The notes: generated from the letters alone by a model not told the origin. Positions 35,272 through 45,180 are shown, counted from the stretch's first letter. The stretch: DNA of 64,000 nt from an uncultured Planctomycetaceae bacterium (GCA_943787265.1 CALSLT010000031.1:119002-183001), one strand, 5' to 3'. Program-made: numbers and translations.

Positions 35272-35615
35272 ATCCGCGTCTCCGGTTGAATTTGATCTTC
35301 GATACCGTTTCTCTTAATGAACTCCAGCGACCAGCCGGAAAGTTGCAAGCACGAACTGTCCGCCCTCAGCAAGGCCAGCAGTTAACCACAGGCTCACAAT
35401 GTTGGCGAGACATTTCAAGAACGCACGATCGTTACACAGTAGCCAGCCGGCGTTAGCGAAGTATCCGACATCCGGCAGCGTCTCCCGCCTAAAACCGTCC
35501 TGCCTGAAGAGTACCGGTCAGGACGCATCACCCGTAGAGTTCCTTCCGTCGTCGTAACTTTTGGCCGTAGCCGACCAGCAGTACTCTTATTTGCTTCATT
35601 CAGATTGAGTTTCCC
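35272..35615. other. Divergent gap of 344 bp, no gene seen
   Basis: Lies between the haem prenyltransferase-fold gene (minus) and the methyltransferase-fold gene (plus), so both promoters are expected here. A 7-bp inverted pair CGTCCTG...CAGGACG occurs around 35496-35526. No confident promoter or RNA was recognised. Confidence 0.45.
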
Positions 35616-36311
35616 GTGGACAAACCGCTGTTTGAAATTCTCGCCTACGAACCCACAGAACTGGGAACGCTCTGTCTGCGACGTCGTGAACTGCTTTGTG
35701 AGCCGGGGACGATCATCACCGAAGTCACGCTCAATCATGAGTTTCTGATGAGCAGTTACCTGACGGCGTCCGAGCGGGCGCTGTCAGAAGTCGCCCTGAC
35801 GATGCACGCAGGAACCCATCTGCGAGTTCTGGTCGGTGGGCTTGGACTTGGCTACACAGCAAATGCCGCATTGGCATCGGACCGCGTGGCACGTTGCGAA
35901 GTCATCGAATATCTGCCGCAGGTAATTGCCTGGCTCAAAGATGGCATGGTCCCGTTGTCGGAGAAGCTGAACGCGGAGAGCCGGCTGGAGGTAACTCATA
36001 GCGACGTCTATCAGCATCTCCTTGGTGAGCCGACCGAACATCACGATCTGATCCTGATCGACGTAGATCATTCCCCCGATGAAAACCTGGGCACAGCGAA
36101 CGGGCAGTTCTACACGGCAGAAGGGTTGCGGCGCGCGAAGCTCCACCTCACGAAAGGCGGCATCCTCGGCGTGTGGTCGTACGCAGAAAGTTCCCCCTTC
36201 GTCGATGCCCTGCGCGAAGTCTTCCGCGAAGTCCGCGTCGAGCCCGTGACGGTCTTCAACAACCTGATCGACGTCGAGCAAACCGACTGGCTCTTCTTCG
36301 CCCACGACTGA
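35616..36311 (+). CDS. Spermidine-synthase-like methyltransferase-fold protein
   Basis: A 231-residue cytoplasmic protein; the start is GTG at 35616, the only plausible start before the conserved body. A Rossmann SAM/dcSAM-binding motif VLVGGLGLGYTANAAL (about 71-86) is followed by an acidic strand end EVIEYLPQVIAWL and a second acidic strand LILIDVDHSPDEN, as in polyamine aminopropyltransferases and their relatives. It is shorter than usual spermidine synthases (about 280) and lacks a clear N-terminal beta region, so the substrate is open. No signal peptide, unlike most neighbours. Stand-alone gene. Confidence 0.8.
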   Translation: MDKPLFEILAYEPTELGTLCLRRRELLCEPGTIITEVTLNHEFLMSSYLTASERALSEVALTMHAGTHLRVLVGGLGLGYTANAALASDRVARCEVIEYLPQVIAWLKDGMVPLSEKLNAESRLEVTHSDVYQHLLGEPTEHHDLILIDVDHSPDENLGTANGQFYTAEGLRRAKLHLTKGGILGVWSYAESSPFVDALREVFREVRVEPVTVFNNLIDVEQTDWLFFAHD

Positions 36312-36380
36312 CTCAGCAGTTTTGTCGCCAACATCGCGTTCCGCCGCACGCTGACCAGCCTCATGCCTCCATCTGGCGGC

Positions 36381-37535
36381 TCATCGTTTCGACTGGGCGG
36401 TGAGTCTGTCGAGGCCTACTTTCAAGAAGTGCACACCGTTGCGGTTCATGAAGACAGTGCCGACGTGCTGAGCATCAACCTGGATTGTTCGAGCGGAATA
36501 GTATCGCGCGGAGATATCGGTCTCCGGTAAGAGGATTACCGTGCTGTCTTTGTGCCAGGTTCTGCCGTCATCAGGCGAAAGATTGTAACGCAGCCCTTTG
36601 TTGTCATGGCCGATTCCCCACGTCACAAGCATTCGCCCGTCTGCCAGCGATGTGAGATAGCGGCCCTCAGCGTTGTCACGCTTGTCCGGAATTGGGGGAA
36701 AACCAGCGACTGAACTCCAGTGCTTGCCATCGTCGGCTGAGTGCAGCAGCACCGGCCCCATCGCCAGTAGCGTACCATTGGCTGACCGTGATATTTGCTG
36801 AAATTCGTGCTGAGTCCCAGCGGGGTCAAGCAGATCGAAAACGGTCAGCTTCCCGGATCCAGGCGAAAACAGTCGAGGCGGTCCGACACGCAGCGGCAGA
36901 AGCCAACGGCCACCATGCCACGGAAGGACGTTGTGACGAACGGCTCCCAAGTGCTGGCCGTCAATTGGGCCGATCAGTTTCTGGTCAGTCCAGGTCCGAC
37001 CATGATCTGAACTCACGGTGTAGAGCAATGCTCGCTCGTAGTAACCATCAGTCGCTTTGTCATCCGCGATGTAATTCCAGGTAACAACGATGCGTCCGTC
37101 GGGAAGAGTGTCTGCTGTCCCCGGGTAGACTTCGAACTTCTTCACTTCGCGAATGACATCTGGACGGTTTGCCGAAGTGGCGATGGGCAGCGGCTTCGAC
37201 CACGTGTCGCCGTCGTCAGTCGAACGAGCAACCATCAGGACGTTGGCACCTTTGTAAACGACAACCAGCGTGCCATCCTTTGCCTGACAAATCGATGGGT
37301 GAATGTGCCCACCGATTCTCGCAGCAAGAATGGACACGGGTTTGTCTTCGGCTTGAGCGAACGCTGTCGCAGGAATAATGACGCGCCAAAATGTCAGTAA
37401 CGAGAAGAACACCGTCGTTGCCAATAACGTAGCTGACTTCTGTCGCCCTGGCGTGACTTGATTCGCGAACCCAATAAATGAACCGAGCACCATCCCGGCG
37501 GAGCATTTCAGAGCAGTTGTGTTGCCGTCCTGCAT
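36381..37535 (-). CDS. BNR/Asp-box sialidase-like secreted protein
   Basis: About 384 residues from ATG at 37535, which has AAGGGCG upstream; the longer open frame extends through an intergenic repeat and is rejected. A hydrophobic N-terminal part (FFSLLTFWRVIIPATAFA) serves as a signal. Four Asp-box units occur (STDDGDTW, SSDHGRTW, SADDGKHW, SPDDGRTW), giving a six-blade propeller of BNR type. The YRIP arginine motif of true exo-sialidases was not found; the equivalent region reads HIHPSICQAKDGTL. So it may be another glycosidase or lyase of the fold. The related complete sialidase is in the fusion at 7655. Confidence 0.82.
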   Translation of the reverse strand: MQDGNTTALKCSAGMVLGSFIGFANQVTPGRQKSATLLATTVFFSLLTFWRVIIPATAFAQAEDKPVSILAARIGGHIHPSICQAKDGTLVVVYKGANVLMVARSTDDGDTWSKPLPIATSANRPDVIREVKKFEVYPGTADTLPDGRIVVTWNYIADDKATDGYYERALLYTVSSDHGRTWTDQKLIGPIDGQHLGAVRHNVLPWHGGRWLLPLRVGPPRLFSPGSGKLTVFDLLDPAGTQHEFQQISRSANGTLLAMGPVLLHSADDGKHWSSVAGFPPIPDKRDNAEGRYLTSLADGRMLVTWGIGHDNKGLRYNLSPDDGRTWHKDSTVILLPETDISARYYSARTIQVDAQHVGTVFMNRNGVHFLKVGLDRLTAQSKR

Positions 37536-37600
37536 TGTGACGCCCTTAATTTTATGATTAGTTGGGAACGTGTCCGAAAACAAATCCCGATTGGGGCGAG

Positions 37601-37710
37601 GTCTTTCACTCTCCCTCTGGGAGAGTCGGCCTCTCAGCGCCGGAGAGGGGACGAGATGAAAACCCTCCCCGGGCCTCAGAGCCCGACCCTCCCGCAAGCG
37701 AGAGGGTGAA
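37601..37710. repeat. Palindromic intergenic repeat cluster
   Basis: Three or four hairpins in a row: ACTCTCCC-TCT-GGGAGAGT at 37608-37626, a CCTCTC/GAGAGG stem next to it, GGGC-CTCAGA-GCCC near 37671-37684 and ACCCTC...GAGGGT near 37687-37708. This composition matches a widespread class of bacterial intergenic repeats. It lies in the 395-bp divergent gap (37536-37930) before the BNR gene and the DUF1501 gene; the rest of the gap holds no gene. Confidence 0.7.
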
Positions 37711-37930
37711 TAAGTCCGTCGCCTTCGCGTGAAATTCAAAAGTCCTTAGTTGTCTGGTCCCTCTCAACTCGAAACGATAGTCGATCGGGAATCGAATACC
37801 GATTCAGAACTGAATTCCAACAGCCAAAGATGTCGATTCACAAATCCCCCTGTTTCCTGACCGAAGTACAAAGCAGACTGTTCTTTCTTGCTGGCGATGA
37901 TTGCGGAAGTAAGAGACTGGGAATTTTGAC

Positions 37931-39358
37931 ATGGGAAATGGCAACGCAGAAATCGCGTGGAATCGCCGACAGTTTGCCACATCGGTTTCTGCGGGAGTGA
38001 TGGGGCTTGGTCTGTCGGATGTCTCAGCACTCGAAGCGGCGATGAATCAGTCGGGCAGTGGTAAGGCTCGCCAGGTTCTCGTCGTCTACGAAGAAGGTGG
38101 CATCAGCCAGATGGACACGTGGGATCCAAAACCGCGTGCGCCGGTTGATCATCGAACGCCGTACAGCCCGATTTCCACCAACGTGCCCGGCATTCAGTTT
38201 TCTTCGTTGATGCCGAAGATCGCACAGCATGCCGACAAGCTTGCGGTCGTAAGATCAATGACCTCGTCGGAAGCTCCCAGCCATCCGAATGCGTGCAAAG
38301 AATTCTTCAAGGGATACCGCTTAAACGCTCCGATCGACTTTCCCGATATTGGATCTGTGGTTTCACACCTGATGGGAACAAACTGCCCCGAACTGCCTGG
38401 TTACGTGTTCTGCCCGGGCGTCAACATGCCCAACCATGTCACGAGCACGGGATTTCTTCCAGCCAGTCGTGCTCCCTGGAAACTTGGCACGCAAGGTCTC
38501 GGTGAGAATGTCGCCGCTCCCGATTGGAAAGTGGCCGCACTGACTCCACAAACCGGCCTGAACCACGACCGCATGGGCGATCGCAGGCGACTGCTGAGTG
38601 AGCTCAACGATTCAATTGCGATGGAGATAGCATCTGCTCGGCCGTTGCAGAACTATTACGAGCACGCGTTCGAACTGCTGACAAGCCAGCGTGTGCAGGA
38701 TGCGTTTCTCCTGGAAAGTGAGACGGACAAGACTCGCGACCGTTATGGACGAGACCATCGTGGCTGTTGCTACCTGCTGGGTCGCAAGCTGATCGAAGCC
38801 GGCGTGCGGTTTGTCAGCGTTACAGTCGTGCAACCGCCTGACCTTGTTAATCGACCGGACTACGGGCAACCAAATGGTGTCTTCGTGAATTGGGATCATC
38901 ATGAAGGCATCTACAACAACGGCCCGTGCGGCGGCCCTCAAGCCATGCGCAATCAGGAACGATTCGGATTGCCTCACCCGGTCATGATGCCAAGCCTCGA
39001 CCAGTCTCTCAGTGCGTTGATCGCGGACCTGGATGACCGAGGTCTGCTCGAAACAACGCTGGTCTGCTTCGTTTCCGAAATGGGCCGAACGCCGCGACTC
39101 AACAAGTGGGCGGGTCGCGATCATTGGGGACGCGCCATGTCGATTGCCTTCGCCGGTGCTGGAGTGTCGGGTGGTCAAACAATCGGCGCAACAGACATCG
39201 AAGGCGGAGATGTGGTCGAGCGACGCTACACGCCAGCGGACTATGCAGAGACGATCTATCGGAAACTCGGCATCAATACGGGAGCCCGTCTCAAGAAACC
39301 CGACGACCGTCCCGTCGACTTTACGGAAGGTGGCCGCCCGATCGTCGAACTATTCTGA
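37931..39358 (+). CDS. DUF1501 family protein, stand-alone copy
   Basis: A 475-residue DUF1501 protein. The N-terminus WNRRQFATSVSAGVMGLGL is a twin-arginine signal. Family marks: YEEGGISQMDTWDPKP, LAVVRSMTSSEAPSHPN, CFVSEMGRTPRLN, AGRDHWGRAMS and a C-terminal EGGRPIVELF. Unlike the two other copies in the window it has no DUF1549 partner next to it and sits on the plus strand. It carries the central long insert VVQPPDLVNRPDYGQPNG not present in the others. Family sure; function unassigned. Confidence 0.92.
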   Translation: MGNGNAEIAWNRRQFATSVSAGVMGLGLSDVSALEAAMNQSGSGKARQVLVVYEEGGISQMDTWDPKPRAPVDHRTPYSPISTNVPGIQFSSLMPKIAQHADKLAVVRSMTSSEAPSHPNACKEFFKGYRLNAPIDFPDIGSVVSHLMGTNCPELPGYVFCPGVNMPNHVTSTGFLPASRAPWKLGTQGLGENVAAPDWKVAALTPQTGLNHDRMGDRRRLLSELNDSIAMEIASARPLQNYYEHAFELLTSQRVQDAFLLESETDKTRDRYGRDHRGCCYLLGRKLIEAGVRFVSVTVVQPPDLVNRPDYGQPNGVFVNWDHHEGIYNNGPCGGPQAMRNQERFGLPHPVMMPSLDQSLSALIADLDDRGLLETTLVCFVSEMGRTPRLNKWAGRDHWGRAMSIAFAGAGVSGGQTIGATDIEGGDVVERRYTPADYAETIYRKLGINTGARLKKPDDRPVDFTEGGRPIVELF

Positions 39359-39402
39359 GAGCAGCATTGCAGCCGCGCATACAGGAGGAATTCACGATCC
39401 GA

Positions 39403-40230
39403 TCAATCGACTGCGTTTCTCCACGCCGTTCGACATTCGAGTGGGTAGTCTGTCAAAATGCCGTCGATACCGGCCGCTTGAACCTGCTTCCACACTGACG
39501 GATCGCGGCGTCCAATACCGTCTCCGGCAAAGTTAAACAACGCCTGCTTTCCTCGATCGTGCACTAGTGACACTTCTTCTGCCGTTGGCGTTGCGGTCAG
39601 CAGAAAGACATCCAGGAAGTCCTCATCCAGCCGAGATTGAATACTCTTTCGATTGACGTTCTGACCGATTCGGAACCGTCGGTTCAACTTCTTGAGTCGG
39701 CGGCTCATCTCCGAGTCCTGGTCGAAGGCGAAGGACTCATCGAACAACTCGTACTTCTCCACGAGCGCAACCAGTTTCGCCTCGCCGTCGCGATTCAGCT
39801 GTTTCACATTCAGGGCGATGATTGTGGCTCCGCGTTTGCGTTCCTTTATTAGAGACAGCGTCTCTTCCAGAGTCGGTACTCGCAGACCCGCGAACGCTGG
39901 ACCAAACCACGTGCCCGCATCGAGTTGCTGAAGCCCGGCCAGCGTCATATCCCGAACTGACCGCGAAGGTCCGTCCGTTGTTCGTTTGACGCTGTCGTCA
40001 TGCAGCACGACCAGATGCCCATCTTTTGTCGTGCGAATATCCAGTTCAAATCCCATTCCCAGCTCAAGACAAACAGCGAATGCGGGCAGCGTGTTCTCCG
40101 GGGCGTGACGCAACATCCCTCGATGCGCGATGGCAATCGGATCAGCACCGTTGACGCTGACCGCAGCCGAACTGAGAAGTAGCACCGGGGCGAACAACGC
40201 AGACGCCATGATTGATCGGGAAAAAGGCAT
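39403..40230 (-). CDS. Glycerophosphodiester phosphodiesterase
   Basis: About 275 residues from ATG at 40230 (GAGGG upstream; GTG at 40245 is possible), with signal MASALFAPVLLLSS region. The catalytic core reads IAHRGMLRHAPENTLPAF (His-Arg and Glu-Asn-Thr), then ELDIRTTKDGHLVVLHDD (metal Glu/Asp and His). The end GIDGILTDYP is the usual closing strand. The enzyme cleaves glycerophosphodiesters to glycerol-3-phosphate and an alcohol in the periplasm, feeding phosphate and glycerol. Convergent with the DUF1501 gene and followed on the same strand by the protease-like gene, 31 nt away. Confidence 0.92.
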   Translation of the reverse strand: MPFSRSIMASALFAPVLLLSSAAVSVNGADPIAIAHRGMLRHAPENTLPAFAVCLELGMGFELDIRTTKDGHLVVLHDDSVKRTTDGPSRSVRDMTLAGLQQLDAGTWFGPAFAGLRVPTLEETLSLIKERKRGATIIALNVKQLNRDGEAKLVALVEKYELFDESFAFDQDSEMSRRLKKLNRRFRIGQNVNRKSIQSRLDEDFLDVFLLTATPTAEEVSLVHDRGKQALFNFAGDGIGRRDPSVWKQVQAAGIDGILTDYPLECRTAWRNAVD

Positions 40231-40261
40231 TAGAAGAACCCTCACTGAAGGAGCCGTCCGG

Positions 40262-41686
40262 CTATTCGACCGGCAATGCGTTAAAGGTGACGCGGTATTC
40301 TCGCGACGGATCGACGACGCGCGGATTTGGGATCAGGACAAAGTCGTCCATCACCACAGGCTTCAAATCTTCGCCGTCGACGATCTTCACGTCGCGAACG
40401 CGATGATCGAGAAGCTCGACAATTGGTCGCCAGCCTCGTTGGGCACCGTTTGTGTTTACTGGTTTAAACGAGTCGGGACCTTGCTGTGGCGTGATTGTCA
40501 GTGTGTAGACGTTTCCTTCGATCGTCAGCTTCTGACCGTACGCTTTTGGTTTTGGTGCCATGCGGGCATTCCACGCGGGGTCGCCATAAAAGGCCACCGT
40601 GTCACGATCCCAGAGCAGGCCGCGCGAATCAATCGGCTTCAGGCCAATTGTCTGGCCGGTCTGATTCGGCGGCGAGGCAGGGATGTTTCTGCCGCCTGGC
40701 ACAACGTCGGTCGACACGACACCTTCGTAAAAAGTGTCGAGACGATGAATCAACGCGTGGTGATTCGCGTGAAAGGCTTCCGTTAGTGAATACCGCCCAG
40801 GCTGTTCGACAAAATAATCGAGCACTCCCCAGCCGCCATAGCCGTACCAAGTCAGAACGGTGTAGCCAATCATCTGTCGGACTCCGACGTCGTTCATCCA
40901 CGCCAGAGCCATCGCATCCGGCCCGTCGATATGCCCCATCAGGCAGTTACCGATCGGGAGGTACACTTTGGGATTCTTTGACTCGATGCCGAACCGCTCT
41001 CCGGCAGTCGTTACGCCGAACATTCGGCCGCCTTTGGACCGGAACTGGCCATTGCGATAACGAAACCCGATCTGCCAGTCCCGCTCGGTCGCGTGCCCCG
41101 ACGTGACGAACAGGTCGGCGGCATTGTCGCTCAGCGAGGCAGCCAACACCCGAGTCGTATCCGACGGCCCTTGCTCTTGTTTGATCTCGCCATCGCGTGG
41201 CTTGCTGACTTTTTTGTTCTTGACGAGTTCGTCGTACCAGACGCCTTGACTGCACATATCGAGAGCGACTTCGGTTCCCGACGCCACGTTGTGAACAGTA
41301 AGTGACGGACGGTGCTGAGCGATCTGCAACGCATTCTCAGCATCGTAGCCGGTAAGAATCCCCCACAGGGTGTCGGTGTAAGGATCATCGTCGTACTGCC
41401 GGGTTAGCCGGTGGACCTCGGCAACAAACTGTCGTCCGGCTTCCGCTGGCGTCGCCACGAAACACGTGTGACGCGGATGCTGTCTTCGCAACGCCGGTAA
41501 CGTTTCGTCGAGCGACTCCGTCCACGTCACAACTTCGGCATCCTGATACTTCTCGACAAGTGCCTTGATGACCTTGTTCCACTCAGCGTCTGCCTGGGTG
41601 GCGCGTGAGACGACGATGGAATAGTTGGCGGCTGCGACAGGCACGCACCACAAAATTGCAACGGATGTGAGGATTGAGCGCTTCAT
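40262..41686 (-). CDS. Gingipain/caspase-fold (C25-like) secreted protein
   Basis: A 474-residue protein with signal MKRSILTSVAILWCVPVAA. The middle resembles peptidase family C25: FVTSGHATERDW supplies a candidate catalytic His198 and LPIGNCLMGHIDG a candidate Cys248, each at the end of a hydrophobic strand. Residues 340-474 look like a beta domain. The call rests on these two motifs and fold order, not on a search; it might be an inactive relative. It lies upstream of the phosphodiesterase on the same strand (31 nt). Substrate unknown. Confidence 0.65.
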   Translation of the reverse strand: MKRSILTSVAILWCVPVAAANYSIVVSRATQADAEWNKVIKALVEKYQDAEVVTWTESLDETLPALRRQHPRHTCFVATPAEAGRQFVAEVHRLTRQYDDDPYTDTLWGILTGYDAENALQIAQHRPSLTVHNVASGTEVALDMCSQGVWYDELVKNKKVSKPRDGEIKQEQGPSDTTRVLAASLSDNAADLFVTSGHATERDWQIGFRYRNGQFRSKGGRMFGVTTAGERFGIESKNPKVYLPIGNCLMGHIDGPDAMALAWMNDVGVRQMIGYTVLTWYGYGGWGVLDYFVEQPGRYSLTEAFHANHHALIHRLDTFYEGVVSTDVVPGGRNIPASPPNQTGQTIGLKPIDSRGLLWDRDTVAFYGDPAWNARMAPKPKAYGQKLTIEGNVYTLTITPQQGPDSFKPVNTNGAQRGWRPIVELLDHRVRDVKIVDGEDLKPVVMDDFVLIPNPRVVDPSREYRVTFNALPVE

Positions 41687-41910
41687 CGGATCTCCGGTCT
41701 TACCAGACTCAACGCGACTCGCGTTATTTTCTCTGCCAGTCGTGAATGCTCAACCTTCCTGATCGAACGCTACAATTGCAACCTCTGCGGCTCCTGCGTG
41801 GACTCACACATGGCGACTTGTTGAAATGCGTAGTGTCTGGCATCCTCATTCACGCATTCTGAATTTCACGAATGCTTGCTAAACGATGCCCTTGCACAGG
41901 AAGCTGACCG

Positions 41911-42885
41911 ATGAACGATTTCAATCGCCGCAGTCTGATCAAAGCCGCTGGTGCGTCGGCGGCCATGTTTGCTGTGAAACCGTTGGCTGGATTGTCCGAC
42001 CTTGCGCGTGCTGATGAATCGAAGATCGATTCCTTGCCGATGCAGCTCTACAAGGGGCTCAGTGATGAGCAGCGGCAGAAGATTTGCCTGCCCGTCGACC
42101 ATAAAAGTCGGCAGTACATCAGCAATTGGTGGTACGTCCACAAAGACCATCGCATTCCTGATACGTTCGACGCTGAGCAGCAGGAGTTAATCCAGAAGAT
42201 ATTTGATTCGTTGCATCGCCCCGAGTTTCAAGCGACTGTCAATAAGCAGGTCGAGATCGATCAGTACGGCGCGGCCAGAAATGCGCCGTCCGTCGGATTC
42301 TTTGGAACGCCCGGTGACGATAATTTCGAATTCATCTACACAGGGCACCACGTCACTCGACGCTGCAACGCTCACAGTGACAAGGGAAAGGGCTTCGGCG
42401 GAGCTCCAATTTTTTACGGCCACTTCCCGGACAAGTTCAACGAAACGAAGGACCATCCCGGCAACCCGTACTGGTACCAGGGGAAACTCTTCAACGAGTT
42501 CGTTCAGGCACTCAGCGGCAAACAGCAGGAACTCGGACTGGTTTCAAACAAACCGAGAAGCGAAAAACCAGACGCCGTCATCCAAAAACATAATTCACGC
42601 GGGCCGGGGCTAAACTGCGCCGACCTGAGCAGAGATCAGCAAAAACTGCTGGCTGAGACGATGCGTAAAATGATGAGCATTTTTCGCGAGGACGATGTCA
42701 CGGCAACGATCGACGCCATCGAGACCAGAGGCATGCTCGATCGACTTCACGTTTCCTGGTTCGACGGCAAATACGACATCGGTTCAGACAAAATTTGGGA
42801 TACCTGGCAGATCGAAGGACCGGAGATGGTCTGGTACTTTCGAGGCCAACCGCACATCCACAGCTACTTCCATTTGAAGAGCTGA
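41911..42885 (+). CDS. DUF3500 family protein (Tat-exported)
   Basis: A 324-residue protein; CAGGAAG precedes the ATG. The N-terminus FNRRSLIKAAGASAAMFAV is a twin-arginine signal. The body carries DUF3500 marks: QYISNWWYVHKDHRIPDTF, FEFIYTGHHVTRRC, FGGAPIFYGH and YFRGQPHIHSYFHLKS, with many His residues that could bind a metal. Full length for the family. The activity is not known. It begins the long run of co-directional plus genes; 56 nt separate it from the zincin/ThuA gene. Confidence 0.88.
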   Translation: MNDFNRRSLIKAAGASAAMFAVKPLAGLSDLARADESKIDSLPMQLYKGLSDEQRQKICLPVDHKSRQYISNWWYVHKDHRIPDTFDAEQQELIQKIFDSLHRPEFQATVNKQVEIDQYGAARNAPSVGFFGTPGDDNFEFIYTGHHVTRRCNAHSDKGKGFGGAPIFYGHFPDKFNETKDHPGNPYWYQGKLFNEFVQALSGKQQELGLVSNKPRSEKPDAVIQKHNSRGPGLNCADLSRDQQKLLAETMRKMMSIFREDDVTATIDAIETRGMLDRLHVSWFDGKYDIGSDKIWDTWQIEGPEMVWYFRGQPHIHSYFHLKS

Positions 42886-42941
42886 TGAACGCATCCCTTT
42901 GCCCGCCGCCTGACCACTCCAGAGTCCAGTACGAGACGATC

Positions 42942-45074
42942 ATGCACCCGCGATCTGCTTATTTTCAATTTCTCATCGTGGCTGCCGTTGTGGCGGTATC
43001 AAATCTCCCAGCATCGAATGCGGCAGAGTATTCCGTGCAGAACCTCAGCGACGAACAGTCCGCCGAGTACGACCTCGACGCTTCGTTCTACAGCAAAGTC
43101 ACGCCCGTCGAAGGGATCCTGATTGCGACATCGGACAACGTTTCTGACCTGGCACATCTGGAAGCGGCCTACCAATTCGGAATGATCATGCAGCGGATCA
43201 GTCCGCCGATCGCTCAGCGAATCCGTGACAAGAAAGTGCTCTGCATTCTGATCGGACACAAAGAACTAACTTCACAACTGCCGCAGTTCGCCAGCAAGAA
43301 GACTGGAAAAGAACTCGACTTCTACAACTGGCGCAGCAGAGGATTCCTTACTCATAAAAATGGTCGACCGACCGTCGTCTTCGCTGAAGAAGATGTGCTT
43401 GAGTACGAAGGTGGAATGCAGATTGAAAGCATCCTCATTCATGAATTCGGGCACGTGATCCACGGGGCGGGTTTCGACAAAGGCTTGCAGGATCGACTTA
43501 CTGAATGCTTTGAGAACGTTAAGAAAAGCGGCACCTGGAACGACGGTCGCGCTGCTCAACGTTTCCGACGAGTGAAAGGCGGCACCCGCGTCAGCCTGTT
43601 TGATGAATTGGTGAAAGCATTTCCGGATCAGTCGCCAGTATTAATCAAAGCGTGCCTCGACGGTGGCGACATACTCGTCAACGGTGAACCGACGAATTCA
43701 AAGGTCATGGTCAACGGCGATGACAAAGTGTTGATCATGTTTGGTGGCGAGAAGCAGTGCTACGCCGCGAAGAACCGTGCTGAGTACTGGGCCGAAGGAG
43801 TTCAATGCTGGTACGACACGAATCGCACGATGGATCACGACCACAATCACATCCACACTCGCGAGCAACTGATTGCCTACGATCCGCTCATGGCAAGACT
43901 CTGCAAGGACGTTCTTGGAGACTCCAACTGGCGATTCATTTCTCCGCGAAAGCGTGCAGGAGAAGAACATCTCAAAGGTTTCGATCCTTCTCAGTCGCCG
44001 AAAGTCGTCGACCCCGAGCACATCGAAAACGCCGCTTACGATTACTACGACAAATACTGGAAAGACTACTGGCGGCGGCTCCGTGACAAACACGCAGCAA
44101 CGGTTACGGCGCATCCCGTACCGGCAAGTCCAGAATGGCTGACGTATCCAGGTGGAGAGGGCCCAGGTCACGGGAAGCATGTTGTCCTTGTTGCCGCCGA
44201 CCAGGAATACCGCAGCGAACAGTCGATGCCAATGCTGGCAAAGATTCTCTCGAAGCGTCACGGCTTCGACTGCACGGTGTTGTTCTCGTTAAACAAAAAG
44301 GGAGAGGTCGATCCGACTCAGAAGATCCGCTGGCAGGACAAGACCGTCATGCACAGCATTCCCGGCCTTGAGCACTTGGCTTCGGCAGACTTGCTCGTCC
44401 TGTTCCCTCGCTTAATCACACTTCCAGATGATCAGATTCGGCACATCATCACTTACCTGGATTCCGGAAAACCAGTCATTGGGATTCGGACGGCGAATCA
44501 CGGATTTCTCGAGAACTTCCCGTACGTGAAAGATGGGAAGAACGTCCGATTCGGTGACGACGTGCTGGGAGGCAGCTTCCGAGGCCACCACGGAAACTGG
44601 CATGCCGATTCCACGCGAGGCATCCTTGTCGAAGAAATGAAGAACCACCCGATCCTGACCGGCGTGGCGAATATCTGGGGGCCATCCGACGTCTACCGAA
44701 CCTACGCGAAAGACGCCGCACTTCCTACCAACTGCCAGGCACTGGTTTACGGACAGCCATTGATGGGCCGACAGGCCGACGATCTGGTAAACACAAAGAA
44801 AGAACCGTTGCCAATTGCCTGGACCAAAACCTGGACCGGTACCACTGGAAAAACAGCTCGAGTTTTTCACGTGACGATGGGAAGCGGCAAAGACTACGAA
44901 AGTCCCGGACTCCGTAGACTGACGATCAATGCCGCATACTGGTGCCTCGGCATGGAAAAGTTGATCCCGCCGACCAGTAATGTCGATCTCGTCGGCGACT
45001 ACAAGCCTCTCGCCAGCGGCTTCAACTACGAAAAACTTGGCGTAATCCCGCGGAAACCTGCGGACTTCCAATAG
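42942..45074 (+). CDS. Zincin (HEFGH) + ThuA-like fusion
   Basis: About 710 residues. ATG at 42942 gives a signal peptide (FLIVAAVVAVSNLPASNA); ATG at 42885 overlapping the DUF3500 stop is possible. Residues 60-390 are a zincin-like domain with HEFGH at 167-171, and the third ligand may be the Glu of EYWAEGVQCW. Residues 430-700 resemble ThuA/trehalose-utilisation domains, class I glutamine amidotransferase-like: HVVLVAADQEYRSEQS, LLVLFPRLITLPDDQI and GIRTANHGF, followed by RVFHVTMGSGKDYESPGLR. The domain pair is uncommon. Likely an extracellular enzyme acting on peptide-carbohydrate material; substrate unproven. Confidence 0.82.
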   Translation: MHPRSAYFQFLIVAAVVAVSNLPASNAAEYSVQNLSDEQSAEYDLDASFYSKVTPVEGILIATSDNVSDLAHLEAAYQFGMIMQRISPPIAQRIRDKKVLCILIGHKELTSQLPQFASKKTGKELDFYNWRSRGFLTHKNGRPTVVFAEEDVLEYEGGMQIESILIHEFGHVIHGAGFDKGLQDRLTECFENVKKSGTWNDGRAAQRFRRVKGGTRVSLFDELVKAFPDQSPVLIKACLDGGDILVNGEPTNSKVMVNGDDKVLIMFGGEKQCYAAKNRAEYWAEGVQCWYDTNRTMDHDHNHIHTREQLIAYDPLMARLCKDVLGDSNWRFISPRKRAGEEHLKGFDPSQSPKVVDPEHIENAAYDYYDKYWKDYWRRLRDKHAATVTAHPVPASPEWLTYPGGEGPGHGKHVVLVAADQEYRSEQSMPMLAKILSKRHGFDCTVLFSLNKKGEVDPTQKIRWQDKTVMHSIPGLEHLASADLLVLFPRLITLPDDQIRHIITYLDSGKPVIGIRTANHGFLENFPYVKDGKNVRFGDDVLGGSFRGHHGNWHADSTRGILVEEMKNHPILTGVANIWGPSDVYRTYAKDAALPTNCQALVYGQPLMGRQADDLVNTKKEPLPIAWTKTWTGTTGKTARVFHVTMGSGKDYESPGLRRLTINAAYWCLGMEKLIPPTSNVDLVGDYKPLASGFNYEKLGVIPRKPADFQ

Positions 45075-45180
45075 TCACGAGTCAACACGTTTCACTCGGC
45101 AAATGCAGCATTGATCGCCAGGCTTCAGGGCAGACGCCCTCTACATATTATGACTCAGTTCTTGTGAAAGAAGCACAACT

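Noticed and set aside
37536..37739. N-terminal extension of the BNR gene
   Set aside because: It is a translation of the intergenic repeat at 37601-37710, with Arg/Pro-rich text of no protein character.
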